The notes under the pieces are model-generated. The model was not told the origin of the DNA. It was given only the letters and a program-made list of their open reading frames with translations, and searched no databases. From the NCBI GenBank assembly GCA_025084515.1, contig JAJAGP010000560.1, positions 124,001-188,000 on the forward strand: a stretch of DNA of 64,000 nt, read 5' to 3'. The translations under genes and the position numbers were made by a program. Shown here piece after piece: positions 11,651 to 24,232 of the stretch; within the stretch, counting starts at the first letter, position 1, and every line of letters begins with the position of its first letter. The DNA comes from Ancistrus triradiatus (Eukaryota > Chordata > Actinopteri > Siluriformes > Loricariidae).

Positions 11651-11970
11651 ATCTAACTTAACTACTCGACAGGTGCCTATAAATCCTAATATTTATAGCG
11701 TTCCACTTTCATATAGATTGCCTTTATGTTGGTAAAACCACTGTTCTGTATCCCAAATAAGATTTAATAACATGCTTGAAAATAATAGTATTTACAGTCT
11801 GAGTTTGAAAAGTTTTAGAGCCATGAAAAAATACATTTGTCATAATGCAGTAACAAGCACAAACAGGGAAGCATAATCTTACAAAGCTTTTTAATTGTTG
11901 AACCACAAGGCCTCCATACTCGTACCTGACCATCGTCAGACCCCAGACAAAACCTGGATACATTGTTAAA

Positions 11971-12590
11971 GACGATACAGTTCCAGTTCATGGCAGTCCT
12001 GGTTTCTGGTTTTGCTAAGCGCCTGGAAATGGTCCTAGCAGAGACAGGTGTGTGTGTAATGAAGGCGCCATCTGTGTCTGGATGGTGGACAATGAAACTG
12101 TGGGAGCTGTTTGTGCTTGTCAGCAGATCAAATGATCTTCTCTACAGCTGATCTATCTAGGCCACCTAAAGCCTGTTCGTGTGTCCGTGCCCTCACGGAC
12201 CCACTGCTCCGAACACCTCCTAACAGCGAGGTCAGAAGGGTCTAGATGGTGGATAGTTCATCGAAATGACCATCCTGCTTCTCTCAGTCCAATGATGTAC
12301 CACCTCTTAAAGTCTGTCAACTGGGCAAAATGTCTTTGAGTGCATCATAGACACATGTCTAGCAGTCAACAGTTTCTCACCAAGAGGTACACTACCCAAA
12401 AGTAGCCTCAGAGCACATTTTATAGACAGGGTGGGTAGCACTTTTATGTTCTCTTGTGGGCGTAATCAGTGTCTAATCAGACCTCACCTGTAATCATTTA
12501 AATATCTGCCTGAGGCATAACTGAATGCAGAGTGTTGCAGCAATCCGACATTTCTATCTGGGTGCGTTATTGTTTGTCAGTGAGTATACA
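11971..12590 (-). mobile_element. Tc1-like element, truncated (family 3)
   Basis: Terminal repeat ...ttgtttgtcagtgagtatac at the right end, so the element reads on the minus strand. Its 5' part is present: untranslated leader, N-terminal transposase and the region around HHPDTDGAFITHTPVSA. The frame has several stops. The left terminus and catalytic C-terminal part are absent. A partial relative lies at 48215-48531. Confidence 0.75.
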
Positions 12591-13000
12591 ATAAAATGGC
12601 AAGAGTTGATGTTGTTTTAATGCGTCTTCAGATTTTGTATATCATGCAGCAAAGTTGTGCCACTAAGCCAAAATGTAGCCAACCCTTGAGTACTTGAGTT
12701 TATGTCAACAAAGTGAACCTGGTGGAAGCTCTCCAAACTCGTGCGTGCCATGCAGAATACAAGCTGTCATAATAAAATGTATCATGTTATGTGTAAATGA
12801 TTTCTAAAGAGTGCCTTGAAATATGAGTCTGCCAAAAGATCTGAAACATAAGCAAGATTTTTAAACTATAATAATGGGTTTGATTTTTGATTACAGAGCC
12901 AGAGGCAACATGTTCACTTTAATTTAAAGATAAAATGTATTAAGTTAGAGCAGTGTGAGCTGATGGGTAAGATGATCAACTCCCACAGGCTAAACATATA

Positions 13001-14263
13001 CACTCCCAGGCCAAATAAAAATGGAAAAACACACATTTGCTAAATATTAAGCTCTTAATGGTCTCAACAGCAGATAATTGGTCATGAAGTTAGCACAAAT
13101 TAAAGAAAAAGATAAAGTAACTTAGTATGGTGTAGGCTTTCCCTTTGATTTCTTAACATGTTTAAATCTTGTAGTTCTAAACCTGCAGACAGCTTTTTGT
13201 GGAACTATTGTTCCAATCACTGGCTTTAAACTGTTGAAAAATGTTCCCCAGTTTGTTTGTGTTTAATATGAGACATCATTCTCTATAGGGTTCAAATCTG
13301 GACTCTGACCAGACCAAAACATGAGCCTGGTGGATTTGTTCTCAAGCCACTTCTTGGTGGTCTTCGCAGTGTCAGCAGCAGAATTGTCTTGTTGAAAAAT
13401 AACAAGATCATTGTTCTTTAGAAAACAACGTTTCAATTTTAACTTTTCTTGCACCCCACAAGTCAACACCAGTTCACCAGTACTGCCAGTTGCAAATGCT
13501 CCCCACACAATGACACGATTACCTCCATGCTTAATGGTTGCAGAGGTGCATTATTTGTTGTATTTCCCACCGGATTTTTGAAGACACCTCTCTGGACTGC
13601 AACTCAAATTGTGATTGATCAGTCCACACAACACTTTTGAATCACTCTTAATCAAAATTTCCGTATTATGCCAAAACATCTGTTCTTAGTGTTTTTTTAA
13701 TACAGAAATGACTTTTTAATACATCTTCTATACACAGTAGACATCCTCCTCAAGAGTCTTGGTTTCTGAAATCTTGAAGATTTGAAGGTTTTCTTCCTGT
13801 CATTGAGAACTGTACTTTTCACCAGGTCATCATCTTTACTTGAACAGGCTTTGGGGCTTCCAGATGCTGTCTTTCTGGCAACATCACCTGTTGTTTCAAA
13901 TTGTTGACATATTCTCCTACTAGTTGAGGAGAAATAGGATTTTGCTGTGCCTTTAGGATCTTGTAAATGTCAGGATAGAAAAAGTTGGCCTGACAGCAAC
14001 TCTATGATATTTTGCTTTGTTTGGAGCATATTTTCTCACTTGTTTATCTTGGGACTCACAAGACTGCATATTGAAGATCTGTAGATATGTCACTCCTGGT
14101 TCTATGTAAGAGCTTGTTTTCAGGCTTGTAATAGGATGCATCAGGTGTGGCAGACTACTAATGACTAATCTAAAAAAAAAAAAAGATATTATATATAAAT
14201 ATTTAAATATTTTCCTGATTACCATTAATAAGCTTAATATTGTGTAATTTTAGGCTTGGCATT
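13001..14263 (-). mobile_element. Tc1-like element, near full length, dead (family 4)
   Basis: Left terminus cactcccaggccaaa after TA. The minus strand encodes MWGAFATGSTGELVL, FQQDNSAADTA and SGQSPDLNPIEN, the last two being the D and E boxes of a DD34E transposase. The usual DPKHTA after QQDN is altered to SAADTA. Upstream parts are broken by frameshifts. The same family in the other orientation is at 60745-61488. Confidence 0.82.
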
Positions 14264-15200
14264 GTTATATGGTGGTATGTTTAGGGGGAGACGAGTATCT
14301 TGCAGGACACTGAATGCATTTTAGAGAAATTTCCACATTTTTTTTCAAATCTCATTTCTGCAGCCTGTTTGTTATTACAACAATAAGTTACAAAAGGTCA
14401 TGGCATACCGTTATTGCTTTTATAATGGCTTATTGCTTTTATAAAATGGCCACAAAAACAGTTGGAATAAATAGCTTACATCAGCGTTTACTTAATTATT
14501 AACTTAATAAAATAACTTAATTGTGTTAATTCTGTAACATTTCTAATAAATAATTCTTACTCAGTTTAACACAGTCCTGATGGCCAGTTCTGCACAAAAC
14601 CAAAAAGTTGCTAAAACCCAGGCTCACTTTTTCCATTCTTCAGTGTGTTGCAAATTTATGGAGAATTAGTTTTAGTTCTGTTTCAGTGACACTTTGAAAG
14701 TGAACAAGTACATATCAGCACACCAGTTTTGAAAACATCTACCGGCCGTGTTGTTACTTAAGTCCCTCCTTATTGTTAATTTCAATGTTTTCCCATTTGT
14801 TCTCCTTGATTCTGTCTGTTTCTATACACCATTCATGCTCTTTAATCAACTCAGTAAATCAAAACTGACCTCAGATTTTACTCTGCCTAACATAATGGTT
14901 TCATGGGTTTAAACACCTGCTACATTAATGTTGAATTAATGTAGAAATCTGCAGTTTTACACACTTGGCTCAGCCAATCAGATTTTAGATGATTTGGGTC
15001 GCTTTGACTGACCAGTTAACTTACCAGACCTCAAACCTATTTATTGACTGAATATTTAGGACAGTTGTAACCACAAACTGGAAGTAGACTTAAGTGGAAA
15101 GGTGAATTAAAATTGACAGTAACTCAATCTCAAGACATTGGTGGGATTCTTACGTGAACAAAACTGGTGCTATTTTTAAGGTGAGCAGAGAACCAAAGTA
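14264..15200. other. Gene-free stretch
   Basis: AT-rich, without exon or repeat that I recognise. Confidence 0.5.
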
Positions 15201-15629
15201 CAGTGGTATCTTGGTTCCCGACCACCTTGGAACTCATTGAATTAAATTTTTGAGGCATTTTGACTAGAAAAGTTTGTCCTCATCGTTTGCTCGGTACTCA
15301 CTATTCATGAATCACGAGTCACGATTTAGTACACAGTGATTCAGGTTCACAATAGCTCTTGCTCAGAGAACAACTCAGCTTTGTTTTTTTTGTTTTTTTT
15401 TTACATTTACTGTATTCCTATTGGAAATAAGTCTCCATGGGTCTTAAAAACGTTAGTTTATAAGAGCCAACTGAAAGCAAAACAGGTATTGAATGCTTCA
15501 AAACACAGGCTGCAGTTAGCTTAGCAGCTATGCTAGCGCCCTGACTTCATCAATAGAGTAAGTGTTTTCACTTTCAATCCATTACTTACTAAATTACATG
15601 ATATTTTTTTGAGAACTGAGGTACCACTC
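15201..15629 (+). mobile_element. MITE with CAGTGGTA ends (family M)
   Basis: Starts cagtggtatcttggttcccg after TA and ends gagaactgaggtaccact before TA, a terminal inverted repeat of about 20 bases. The interior, including gctatgctagcgccctgact and cattacttactaaattacat, recurs inverted at 51490-52290 and 56255-56932. No coding capacity is seen. Confidence 0.78.
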
Positions 15630-16935
15630 TATTAGTTTTTTATACTAAATAGACAGTTGGCGTTGATCACAATATGAAAAAAGTAGCTTTTTTTTCAAAA
15701 TATGTTAAACTAAACTAAATACATCGTGATTACCAAGGACATAATAGTGATAGTATGTAATATATTATGGAAAAAGAATAGTTTGACTTGTACTTAAAAA
15801 ATCCTACCATCCTACCCTGTTCTTATAAATTGGGCCACCTTTTTTGTAGGGAAATTTGTTTTGGATTCATTTTTGATGGACAGAGCCAAACTGTGCTTTT
15901 TGTGCTGCCAGTCCCCCATGGTTGCATCGTTTGACGATTTCTCAGTTCATTGTCTGTCTAAAGCCATTTTGGAGCCAAACCAAACTGAGTAAAACCATAA
16001 TAAAGTTATGCCAAGGCTGCATGCCAAAGCTTAGTCACAGAGGATAAGGTGTGCTACAAAATGCAAAGCATGCTTTGTCAGAGAAAATGTAACAAGTTTA
16101 AGTTAAGTGTAGCTAAATGCACCTTTATCACGTGTGCTGTACAAGTTTATTTTACGTGTAGCCAAGTGTATCTTTATCATGTGTGCTGTGGGGAGGAGGG
16201 AGGAGGTGTTTCTTGGTCCCCTGTGGTTTTGGCTCTGGTTGCATTAGCCTTTGCTTTATATACTGTTATTTACTCTTACAAATAGCATACACATTATTGA
16301 GTTAAAGATTTGACTTCATGTCTTAGTAATAGGACATAATGACTAGATGAAGTGGACTGGGGGCCGTTCCCTTTGTATGTGCCTCCACCTGCTGCTCTAC
16401 ATGGAATGGTATTTTGGTAGATTTACAAAAATGGAATCCATATGTAATTGTGTGTTTTTGTTTTTGACTTATTATTGCTGAAAAGCCAGTCAGTCAAAAT
16501 GTTATCTCATAAGTCGGTCTTTCTTTACTGTATAGTGATTTTGGTTTGTTTAGTAAATGTTAATTTCTGTGTGGTTGTCATATACAAATGCTTATAACGG
16601 ACAGCAATATGCAAACTTATTACAGTACTGAACCACCATACAGGTTTCCGTCACTTAACGTCCACAATATGTTCGGTGACGTTGCATGTAGTTTTTGTTT
16701 CTCCACTTGCTGGTGTGCTATGTTGCAAAGTTCTTACACCGCTTGTTCTCTGCTTGTTTCTTATCCTTAATAATAACCTACTTGTTACTTGCCATATTCG
16801 TTAGCTGTTGTAGTACAGTAGTTTTACTAAGAACTACGGAACAGGCACTACAGAGTGGAAATCATTTGGATGACAATAATGAAAGTCATGAAATATCTAA
16901 TTATTACTTCAGTACAACAGTTTAAAATGAGATTT
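15630..16935. other. Gene-free stretch
   Basis: No exon seen. Around 16110-16190 two similar blocks, ctttatcacgtgtgctgt and ctttatcatgtgtgctgt, lie about 55 bases apart as a small imperfect duplication. Confidence 0.5.
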
Positions 16936-17128
16936 ACAGTCATCTTTAGCAGACACCCTTATCTAAAGCAACAAGTAACACAGTCTCACAAGGAACAATC
17001 TGAGCAACTGAGTTTTAATGGCCCAGCTCAAGGATTCCACAGTGACAGGTTGACAGTGCTGGGGCTACTACTACTCAACACTGTGGACAATAGTCCAGTA
17101 TCTTAACCTTTGCATCCCCACTGCTCCT
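16936..17128 (-). mobile_element. SINE-like copy, diverged
   Basis: Read on the minus strand it begins near a decayed A box (aggttaagatactggac), continues through a promoter-like region, and ends in gataagggtgtctgctaaag. This is the tail shared by the tRNA-SINE family of the window. The B box is poorly preserved. Confidence 0.6.
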
Positions 17129-17695
17129 CAAATAACTCTGTAGCTTGATACAGAATATCATGTTTTCAAAATATACAGCTATTCAGATTATCTAAACTAA
17201 ATAGCACAACCTTCTGGTGGCCTGCATGAATACAGTTCATTCAGTTCCTTCTGCATCCATATATACAAGAGGTCACCGTACACATCAACCCTAACTAAAA
17301 CCAAACCATCTTAAAGAGGAAAGACCAGACAATCTTAACCAAATGCCGAATCAGACATACTGTCCTCACCCATCAACACGTCTTGGTGGGTGGGGCAGCC
17401 CCAATCTGTCAACCCTGCAATACTAGCCTCTCAATCAAACACATTGTGATAGATTGTCCTAATCTCTCCAATATCAGAGAAAAAACTTCCACAGAGCAGA
17501 AAACATACAAGACCTTTTCAAGAAGACACCTTCCACCAAGATATTGATTTTTTTTTTTTAGAGAGACATTCTAAAAATGTATTTAATGTGACATTACCTA
17601 TTTTATACATTACTACCACTGCCATGTGTATAGCCAATATGTGCTGACATGGCAATAAACACGACAACCAAATAACCTGCATCGACATATAAACT
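17129..17695. other. Gene-free stretch
   Basis: No exon or named repeat. Fragments such as ggtgggtggggcagcccc are locally GC-rich. Confidence 0.45.
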
Positions 17696-17737
17696 GTATG
17701 GGACAAAAGTATTGGGACACATCTCTTAATCATGGAA

Positions 17738-17912
17738 TTGGGACTGTGGGGCCTAGCTGTTAAGGTCCAGGGTTCAAAATCCCACCTTTGCCAATCTGCC
17801 ACTGCTGGGTCCTTGAGCAAGACCGTTAACCCACAATTGCTTGGATTGTAAGACTGCATCAGTTGTGAGTTCCTCTGGATAAGGGTGTCTGCTAAATGCT
17901 GTAAATGTAAAT
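17738..17912 (+). mobile_element. tRNA-derived SINE inside Tc1-like element
   Basis: Head ggggcctagctgttaag, B box gggttcaaaatccc, body ccttgagcaagaccgttaac and tail ggtgtctgctaaatgctgta. The spacing between the A and B boxes is shortened by a deletion. Host transposon sequence continues on both sides. Confidence 0.85.
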
Positions 17913-17948
17913 TCATCTGTTTCATTTGGTCCCATTTCATTGTATAAA

Positions 17949-18152
17949 ATTGGTAGCCTACCGGGTAAGGTACTGGACTATGGATCAGAAGGTCCAGGGT
18001 TCAAATCCCACCTCTGCCAAGCTACCACTGTTGGGTCCTTGAGCAAGACCCTTAACCCACAATTGCTTGGATTGTAAGATTGTATCAATTGTAAGTCGCT
18101 CTGGATAAGGGCGTCTGCTAAATGCTGTAAATGTAAAATGTAAATGTAAAAT
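17949..18152 (+). mobile_element. tRNA-derived SINE inside Tc1-like element
   Basis: Head ttggtagcctaccgggtaag, B box gggttcaaatccc and body gagcaagacccttaaccc. The tail ends in a repeated aaatgtaaaatgt unit. It is the second insertion into the same Tc1 copy, in the same orientation as the first. Confidence 0.87.
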
Positions 18153-18957
18153 GTAAGAACCTAGCCATCCAGAATGGGTCATTCTAAAGAGCTCACTGAT
18201 GGATATCTCCTAGATATTCTGGATATTAACGTTACTGATGCTGTCCCTGCCTGGTTTTGATCATGTGTAACTAATTCATTTCACTTTGTCGCCCTTGATA
18301 AGCATAATTCAGCGATCAGTGTCCTTACACAATGTGTCTGCTAGGATTTAGTCCTTGGCCCACTACTTTTCATCATCCACTGTATATGCAAGCCTTGCAT
18401 CACCACGTCCAATGCCAATTGTCAGATGGAGTGGTATAAATCACAGAATCATTGGACTCTGGAGTGTTGGAAACATGTTCTGTGAAATGACATGACACAC
18501 TTCTCTCTCTGGCAGTCTTATCATTGAGTCTGGGTTTGGCAAATGCCAGGAGAATGTTACTTCCATGACTTCACTGTGCTAGCTATAATGCTATGGGGTT
18601 GTTTTGGCCTAGGCTCATTTAGTTCCACTGAAGGGAAATCCTAAAGTTACAGCATACCAAGGTACTGTATCTTGGACAATTGTATGCTTCCAAGATCCAT
18701 AAAGGCATGGTTGGGTAAGTGTGGCCCACACAGAACCCTGACTTCAACCCCACTGAACTCCCTCTCTTCCAACATCAGTGTCTGACCTCACAAATGCTCT
18801 TCTGGATGCAGAAGAATTCCCACAGACACAGTCCAAAATTTTGTGGAAAGACTTCCCGGAGAATGGAAGCTGTTAATGCCTATGAATTTTGAATAAGATG
18901 TCTTAAAAGCTCCTGTAATTGTACTGTGTAGGTGGCCCATTACTTTTGTCCCTGTAG

Positions 18958-19742
18958 TGTATGTTCTTTGATACCTAAAGCCAAATGCTATGTTTACATT
19001 TTGGCAGAGTCTTTAGCCATCAGCTCTTAACTTCATTGACATCAGAATTTACTTTGCTAAATGTGCATGATGCATTGTACTTCATTGAGAAGATCAAGGC
19101 TCCACTTCTCTGGCTCTCATAAAAGCCTCTACGCACTAATTCACTTTTGCTCTGATGAAATGTTTTCAACAATCAAGTATGTATGCTGTTAGGATGCAGT
19201 CGGGCCAAAATAAACAAGACAATCAGGACAAAATTAAATGAAAATCATCATGCAAGTTATCCTGTGTAGAACAGGCAGCTGGCATGTGTTTTTCAACAGA
19301 AAACCCAAGAAATAGGCTGTGTCTTCTCCGGGTGTGCAGGCTTTAAGCAGACTTTCAAGTTCATGAGTGCAGATTCCCATCGCAGACAGGAAGAGACATC
19401 ATTCCTGTGTAGCCCATTACCCTACTATCTCTGATAAAGCCCAGACACAGGTTAGTGTCTGTGCTTCTCTTTTCAGTCACCCTGTTGTACGTTGGGAGGA
19501 CTGCCTAATGTTCAGGAGTGAAAGCAGTTTCCTTTGGCATAGTGCTGACTGGAACTTTAGACTGAAGTGGGTTAGGTATTTTTGCTGATTGACTATGGAG
19601 GACCCTTAGTACTTTATACAGACATAGCACTGTTATCCTGTGTGAATGTGAACATTCCTCATATGCTTTGCTCATTACTGTGCGACAGCAGATTTCTGTT
19701 TTCATGATGATAACTGTCCACAAAATGAACAAAATCAACTTA
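18958..19742. other. Gene-free stretch
   Basis: No exon or recognised repeat. Short open frames on both strands without homology by eye. Confidence 0.5.
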
Positions 19743-20312
19743 CCGTATTTTCCGGGCTATAAAGCGCACCGGGTTATAAGGCGCAATATCAGTGATCGAC
19801 TGCTAACGGATCTATTTTCATACATAAAGCGCACCGGGTTATAAGGCGCATGCAATGAAACAAAACTCTTAAGTTCCGTCAGAAGCTCAGTTTGGTCTTT
19901 ACCTGGCGCAGGGCGTCTTCTTGCTTCCTCCACTTCCGTACCATTGATTCGTTAATGTTGAATTCTCTCGCAGCTGCTCTATGTCCATGTTGTACTGCGT
20001 GACCGATAGCGTTGAGTTTGAATCCGCTTCGAAAATAAATGAATGAATGCACGTACCCTAATGCTGAAGCACATACCGTATTACTCCGCGACGCTGCGCA
20101 CTACAGTTGCTGTAAGCTTCGTAACTTACCAAGACCGTGCTAAAACATTTTGACAGATTTATGAGCGCCATGTACCATCTACAATCGGTTCTAGGTCAGA
20201 AAGCACAACCAGAATTAATTCATACATTAGATACACCGCATTTTAAGGCGCACTGTCGATTTTTGAGAAAATTAAAGGATTTTAAGTGCGCCTTATGGTC
20301 CGAAAAATACGG
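19743..20312 (-). mobile_element. pogo-type MITE, copy 1
   Basis: Terminal inverted repeats ccgtattttccgggctataa and ttatggtccgaaaaatacgg, flanked by TA on both sides. An inner tandem of the aaagcgcaccgggttataag word occurs near both 19760 and 19825. The minus strand carries a remnant of a helix-turn-helix segment (AAREFNINESMV), as in the N-terminus of pogo/CENP-B-like transposases. The catalytic part is missing. By eye about 94-95 percent identical to the copy at 42989-43566. Confidence 0.85.
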
Positions 20313-21711
20313 TATTTGACTGGGCTTAGCTCTGATATCCATTTTCTGCCTTTTTGGAAGCATGTTGCTCTTTTTTTGCTGACATAATAACTACATTAAT
20401 TGTGGGCAATGGGAATAATGGGGTCTAATGATTTCTGGTGTAAAGTGAAGCTTTTATCCATTTTTATTGATCCTGCACAGAAAATACAATGTACATTGAG
20501 ACTCCGTTACCCATGTCCAATGAGAGTTTTTTGGCTGTTAGTACCTGTAGCTATCAATACCTGTAGGAAATCATGACTATTATGGTGTATTTTTAGACAT
20601 TTGGTCACTATCAGACACCATTACAAATGACACAAATGGAGACTCTAATAATTAGCTTTGTGCTGTCATTACCTCTAGAAACTCCTGACTATTATGGTGT
20701 CATTTAAGATGGTTGGTCACTACAAAAAAACTTTGACAGTCTTTCTACATTTGACCTGCTACTTGGAGCTACCAGTTTTCAAGCAGTAGACACTAGACAG
20801 CTGAGTAGCATGGCTAGTGCTAAACAAAAGGCTTCTTCTCAAACAGGACCTGACATACCTAGGGTTTAGTACTTAGTACAGTATTATATGGTTTAGAACA
20901 AAGCCAATATAGAGGTTCTACTGTTCTTTCTAGGAGTCTGCGATGGGCCATACATGTACATTTATTTAGACAGTGTGGGTTGAAACAAATAGCGAAACAA
21001 TGTTTCAATAAGTCTTTTAATACTAAAATATATAAAATATGTTGTGACACAACAGATTAGTAGTTATCCAGATATTTCATGAATATTCATAGATTGTTCA
21101 AGTTTGTGTTTTCTTGGTATTTAATATCATATGATTTGTAATTGCCTGTTCATATGAACATACAGCACGTAGTCACTATCAATTAAAATAATAAATTCAG
21201 TAAGTCAAACAGCGTTAAGAAGTTTTGTTGCAGAGCCTTTATCACATACTGTACAGTCATCATGTGAGGAAAAGCTGCAGCTGAGGAGAGCAGGTGTCTG
21301 GCTGCAGTACAATTTCCTCTGTGTCAAGTCTTTCAGTCAGAGAACAACAGCACATAGCCACATATGTTAGTGCTTTAGAGGCTTCCTTTTCCAAGCCTTT
21401 CCCACCACAAAGCAGGGAAAAAGAGATGAATCGCTTCTATCTCAGCATTAAAATGCAACACCATAGGGCAGGTGACTGTACAAAAAAACCTGCAGCTCTC
21501 AAAACAGAGACACCCTGTCTATATGTCTATGCTATATCAATTTCACCCCGCTCAGACATGGCCAGTCGTGCATGTATTATATCTGACCCGGACATTTTTA
21601 TATTAACAGGAAACTGCTTGATTAGGCACTTTTTTTTGCTGATGACACTTGAAAATGTGAGTAATGTAATTGATTATCTCTAACGAAATCCTTTCTGTCA
21701 CACCTCAACAG
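20313..21711. other. Intron or flank before the first col25a1 exon seen
   Basis: A loose direct duplication occurs at 20540-20595 and 20670-20727 (gactattatggtgt followed by ttggtcacta). A 129-codon open frame at 21294-21683 matches no family and contains no splice-framed Gly-X-Y run. A regular pyrimidine tract precedes the exon at 21712. Confidence 0.5.
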
Positions 21712-21738
21712 GGTCCACCTGGTCCGAAGGGTGACAAG
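21712..21738 (+). CDS. col25a1: col25a1 exon: GPPGPKGDK
   Basis: A 27-bp exon encodes three Gly-X-Y triplets, GPPGPKGDK. The acceptor is cctcaacag and the donor AAG|gtaagt, the strongest donor type. The peptide is identical to the GPPGPKGDK stretch that precedes GEQGDQGPR in the human chain as I remember it, so this is the end of the first collagenous segment just C-terminal to the membrane and cleavage region. The exon is tiny and would be missed without the collagen pattern. An intron of about 5.8 kb follows. Upstream sequence back to base 1 shows no further Gly-X-Y exon by eye. Confidence 0.9.
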
Positions 21739-23912
21739 GTAAGTATTTTCCAAATCGCATTTGCACAGTTCTGCAGACCAATGCATTTTTCGTTACATTC
21801 ATTCAGATGAGATTGCATTTTATTGGGGATATATGTGAATGGCAATGTGAAGTGGTCCTGGCCTCAAGGTTTTTATAAATCCACAATTGCACTATATTAT
21901 TGCCTTATAACATCAGGCACAGGCGGAATTGTTTTAATGCTTCACTGAGCATCAACCTATAAAACATGTGCCAAGGATGAAAGTATCCACACTATCTCTG
22001 TACTGCACTGAAGTCCAGGAAAGCAGTGTGCAAATGTGCAGTGTGCAAATGCAGCTTCTATTTAGGGAAATAAAACGCTTGCAGATATGTATGGGTTCTT
22101 CATCTCATACAGCATGGAAATATACCTGGTTTGTTTGTTTAGTTTTAAATACCCAGGTACTCCTTGTTTTACCTTTACAATGTGAATCCGACAATACACA
22201 TAAATACACATTCAGCAAAAACATATATACCCATATTGTGAATTTTCACTTTAGAATTTTTGGCCCCCTGGCAAGTGATACACAGTACAATAGCCAGCAG
22301 CAGCAGCCAATTGACTGAGCTGAGTATCTGTGCCCTCAGTCTGTAAATGGACTAACCTTTTTTGTTTATGTTTTTCACTTTCAATACATTATTCAATAAA
22401 TGACATGAGATATGCAATACTTTACTATAAAATAAGCTTTGTGTTAATGGTTTTGCCCAACTGTAGGTTAATGCAAATGTTTTAAACATGTCTAAGGGAG
22501 GCTATGTTATGAAATATGCAGTATATATTAAACTCCTCAGTTTACGCTACATTCAACTTGGAACAGATTTGTCGGAACGTATCCCCATCGCAAATGGGGT
22601 AGCATCTGTATATGTTTAGAAGTACTACAAAATGCTTAATAGGTGATCTCAGTTGTAAGTGTTGCCGTTTATTCATACAGGAGAGGCCTTTGAATAAGCG
22701 CTGCTTGTTTGAGCATGAACATCATTAAAATATGAACAGAACTATGGAATAATTCATACCTGTCCTTCAGAAATTAGACAAGCCACCCCCTACAAAAATC
22801 TGGGATTAGCAATTCAATTTCTGAATTATATCCGTCCAAGTCAGCCCTCATCTCAACTAAGCTACTGACTACAAACCACTCTCTGTAGAGTAGCCAACTA
22901 AATAGCAGTGCCTATCAAGCACCACTTACAGCCAGTCTAGCGTCATGTAGTCAGTCACACTAGGTTAAATTCCATCCAGGGATTTTCTTCTCGTTACACT
23001 GCATGTTAAAGCCTGTGTGTGGTGTGCCAATAAGGAATTAGTAATGGTGGTTTCACAGTTGAAAGATGACTCCATAGCGTGGCTCCACAGAAGGTATATC
23101 TAGTCCACACATTACATTTATTACGCTTACTTATGGCTTTTGGAGTACAATCTACAGAAGCACAGTATAAAAACACACCATGTGTTTTTACCTGAAGAAA
23201 TGGTATAAATTGTATACTGTGGGTTACTGGGGTTTAGGGTTTTGGTGATTCCAATAGCCTGAAAGCAGTGCAGTGGATATTTCATTTCAGTATCATAAGC
23301 TTATTCAAATTGTTTGCATTTGCTCCTTTATGTCTAGTATATTATATAGTATACCCCATGCTATCTGTGAGTGAATACCATGGAGAGAAGTTAATACAAA
23401 ATAACCTGCACAGAGGAAACTATTACATAAACTGTTTAAGAACGCCTAAGGGTAGTTGTTAAGTTAGCAAATAATCATTTATGAAAATAAATATTTCTGT
23501 AAAATTAAGTCCAATAGATCATAGTCAGAGCTGGTTATTGATGTCAGAAACTTAAGTTCAAGAGATATGTTGGAAAACATATCCAGACATACAGACATTA
23601 TCTGGCAGGAAATTCAGATTATGGAAATTAATTGTTTGCCGTTCATACTGCCTACTTTGTCTTAAATATAGCTCATTTGTGTCTAGGCCGCCTCTTCAAA
23701 ACAACTGCTTGAGGTTAACACTAAAAAAAAAAAAAAAGTGAGAAAATATACACTGGTAAAGAAGATCTTTTGGGTTAAAATGCAGGATTAGTAATGATAA
23801 TGATATTAACAATGCAAAAGCAGGAGAGAAAAGAGTGGATAATTTAAACATAATTTATGATATATGAAAAACAATAAATATTTTATCTATAGTTCTAAAC
23901 AACAAAAAAGCC
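21739..23912. other. col25a1 intron part without named elements
   Basis: AT-rich intron sequence. A short internal duplication cagtgtgcaaatg occurs twice at about 22025-22050, and a poly-A tract at 23722-23738. Confidence 0.55.
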
Positions 23913-24232
23913 CAGGTCTTGGATTCAATCCCAGCTGGAGCGGTCTGGGTCCTTTCTGTGTGGAGTTTGCATGTCCTCCCCTTGTCTATGTGGGTTTACT
24001 CCAGGTACTCTGGTTTCCTCCCACAGTCTAAAGACATGCCTGTTAGGTTAACTGGTGTCTCTAAAGTGCCCCTAGTGTGTGAATGTGTATATGTGTGTGT
24101 GTGTGCGCCCTACGATGGACTGGCACCCTGTCTAAGGGTTGTTCGTGCCTTGCACCCTATGCCGCCGGCCAGGCACCAGCTGTCCTATGACCCTGTCCAG
24201 GATTAAGTGGATAAGAAAGTGAGTGAGTGAGT
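23913..24232 (+). repeat. Dispersed repeat H, full-length type
   Basis: Contains gtgtggagtttgcatgtcct, tggtttcctcccacagtcta, aagacatgcctgttaggtta, a short (TG)n run and a tail cctgtccaggattaagtgg ending in gtgagtgagtgagtgag. A head-like gattcaatcccagctgg resembles a tRNA B box. The same family occurs inverted at 45118 and in a variant with another tail at 30310 and 31750. Confidence 0.75.

Larger units (their letters stand above)
17696..18957 (+). mobile_element. Tc1-like element interrupted by two SINEs (family 5)
   Basis: Left end gtatgggacaaaagtattgg and right end ggcccattacttttgtccct form terminal inverted repeats. Between the SINEs and after them the element sequence resumes (catctgtttcatttggtccc; gaatgggtcattctaaagag; ccaacatcagtgtctgacct). 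The frame is heavily decayed: the catalytic region reads only as scraps around ACTTCAACCCCACTGAACTC (PDFNPTELP-like). Confidence 0.82.

Noticed and set aside
17518..17940. 140-codon minus-strand frame
   Set aside because: It runs through a SINE and the start of a Tc1 element; words such as DPAVADWQRWDFEPWT are the usual false protein of this SINE on the minus strand.
21294..21683. 129-codon frame just before the first col25a1 exon
   Set aside because: No Gly-X-Y run and no splice signals at its edges; no family resemblance. Treated as a chance frame.
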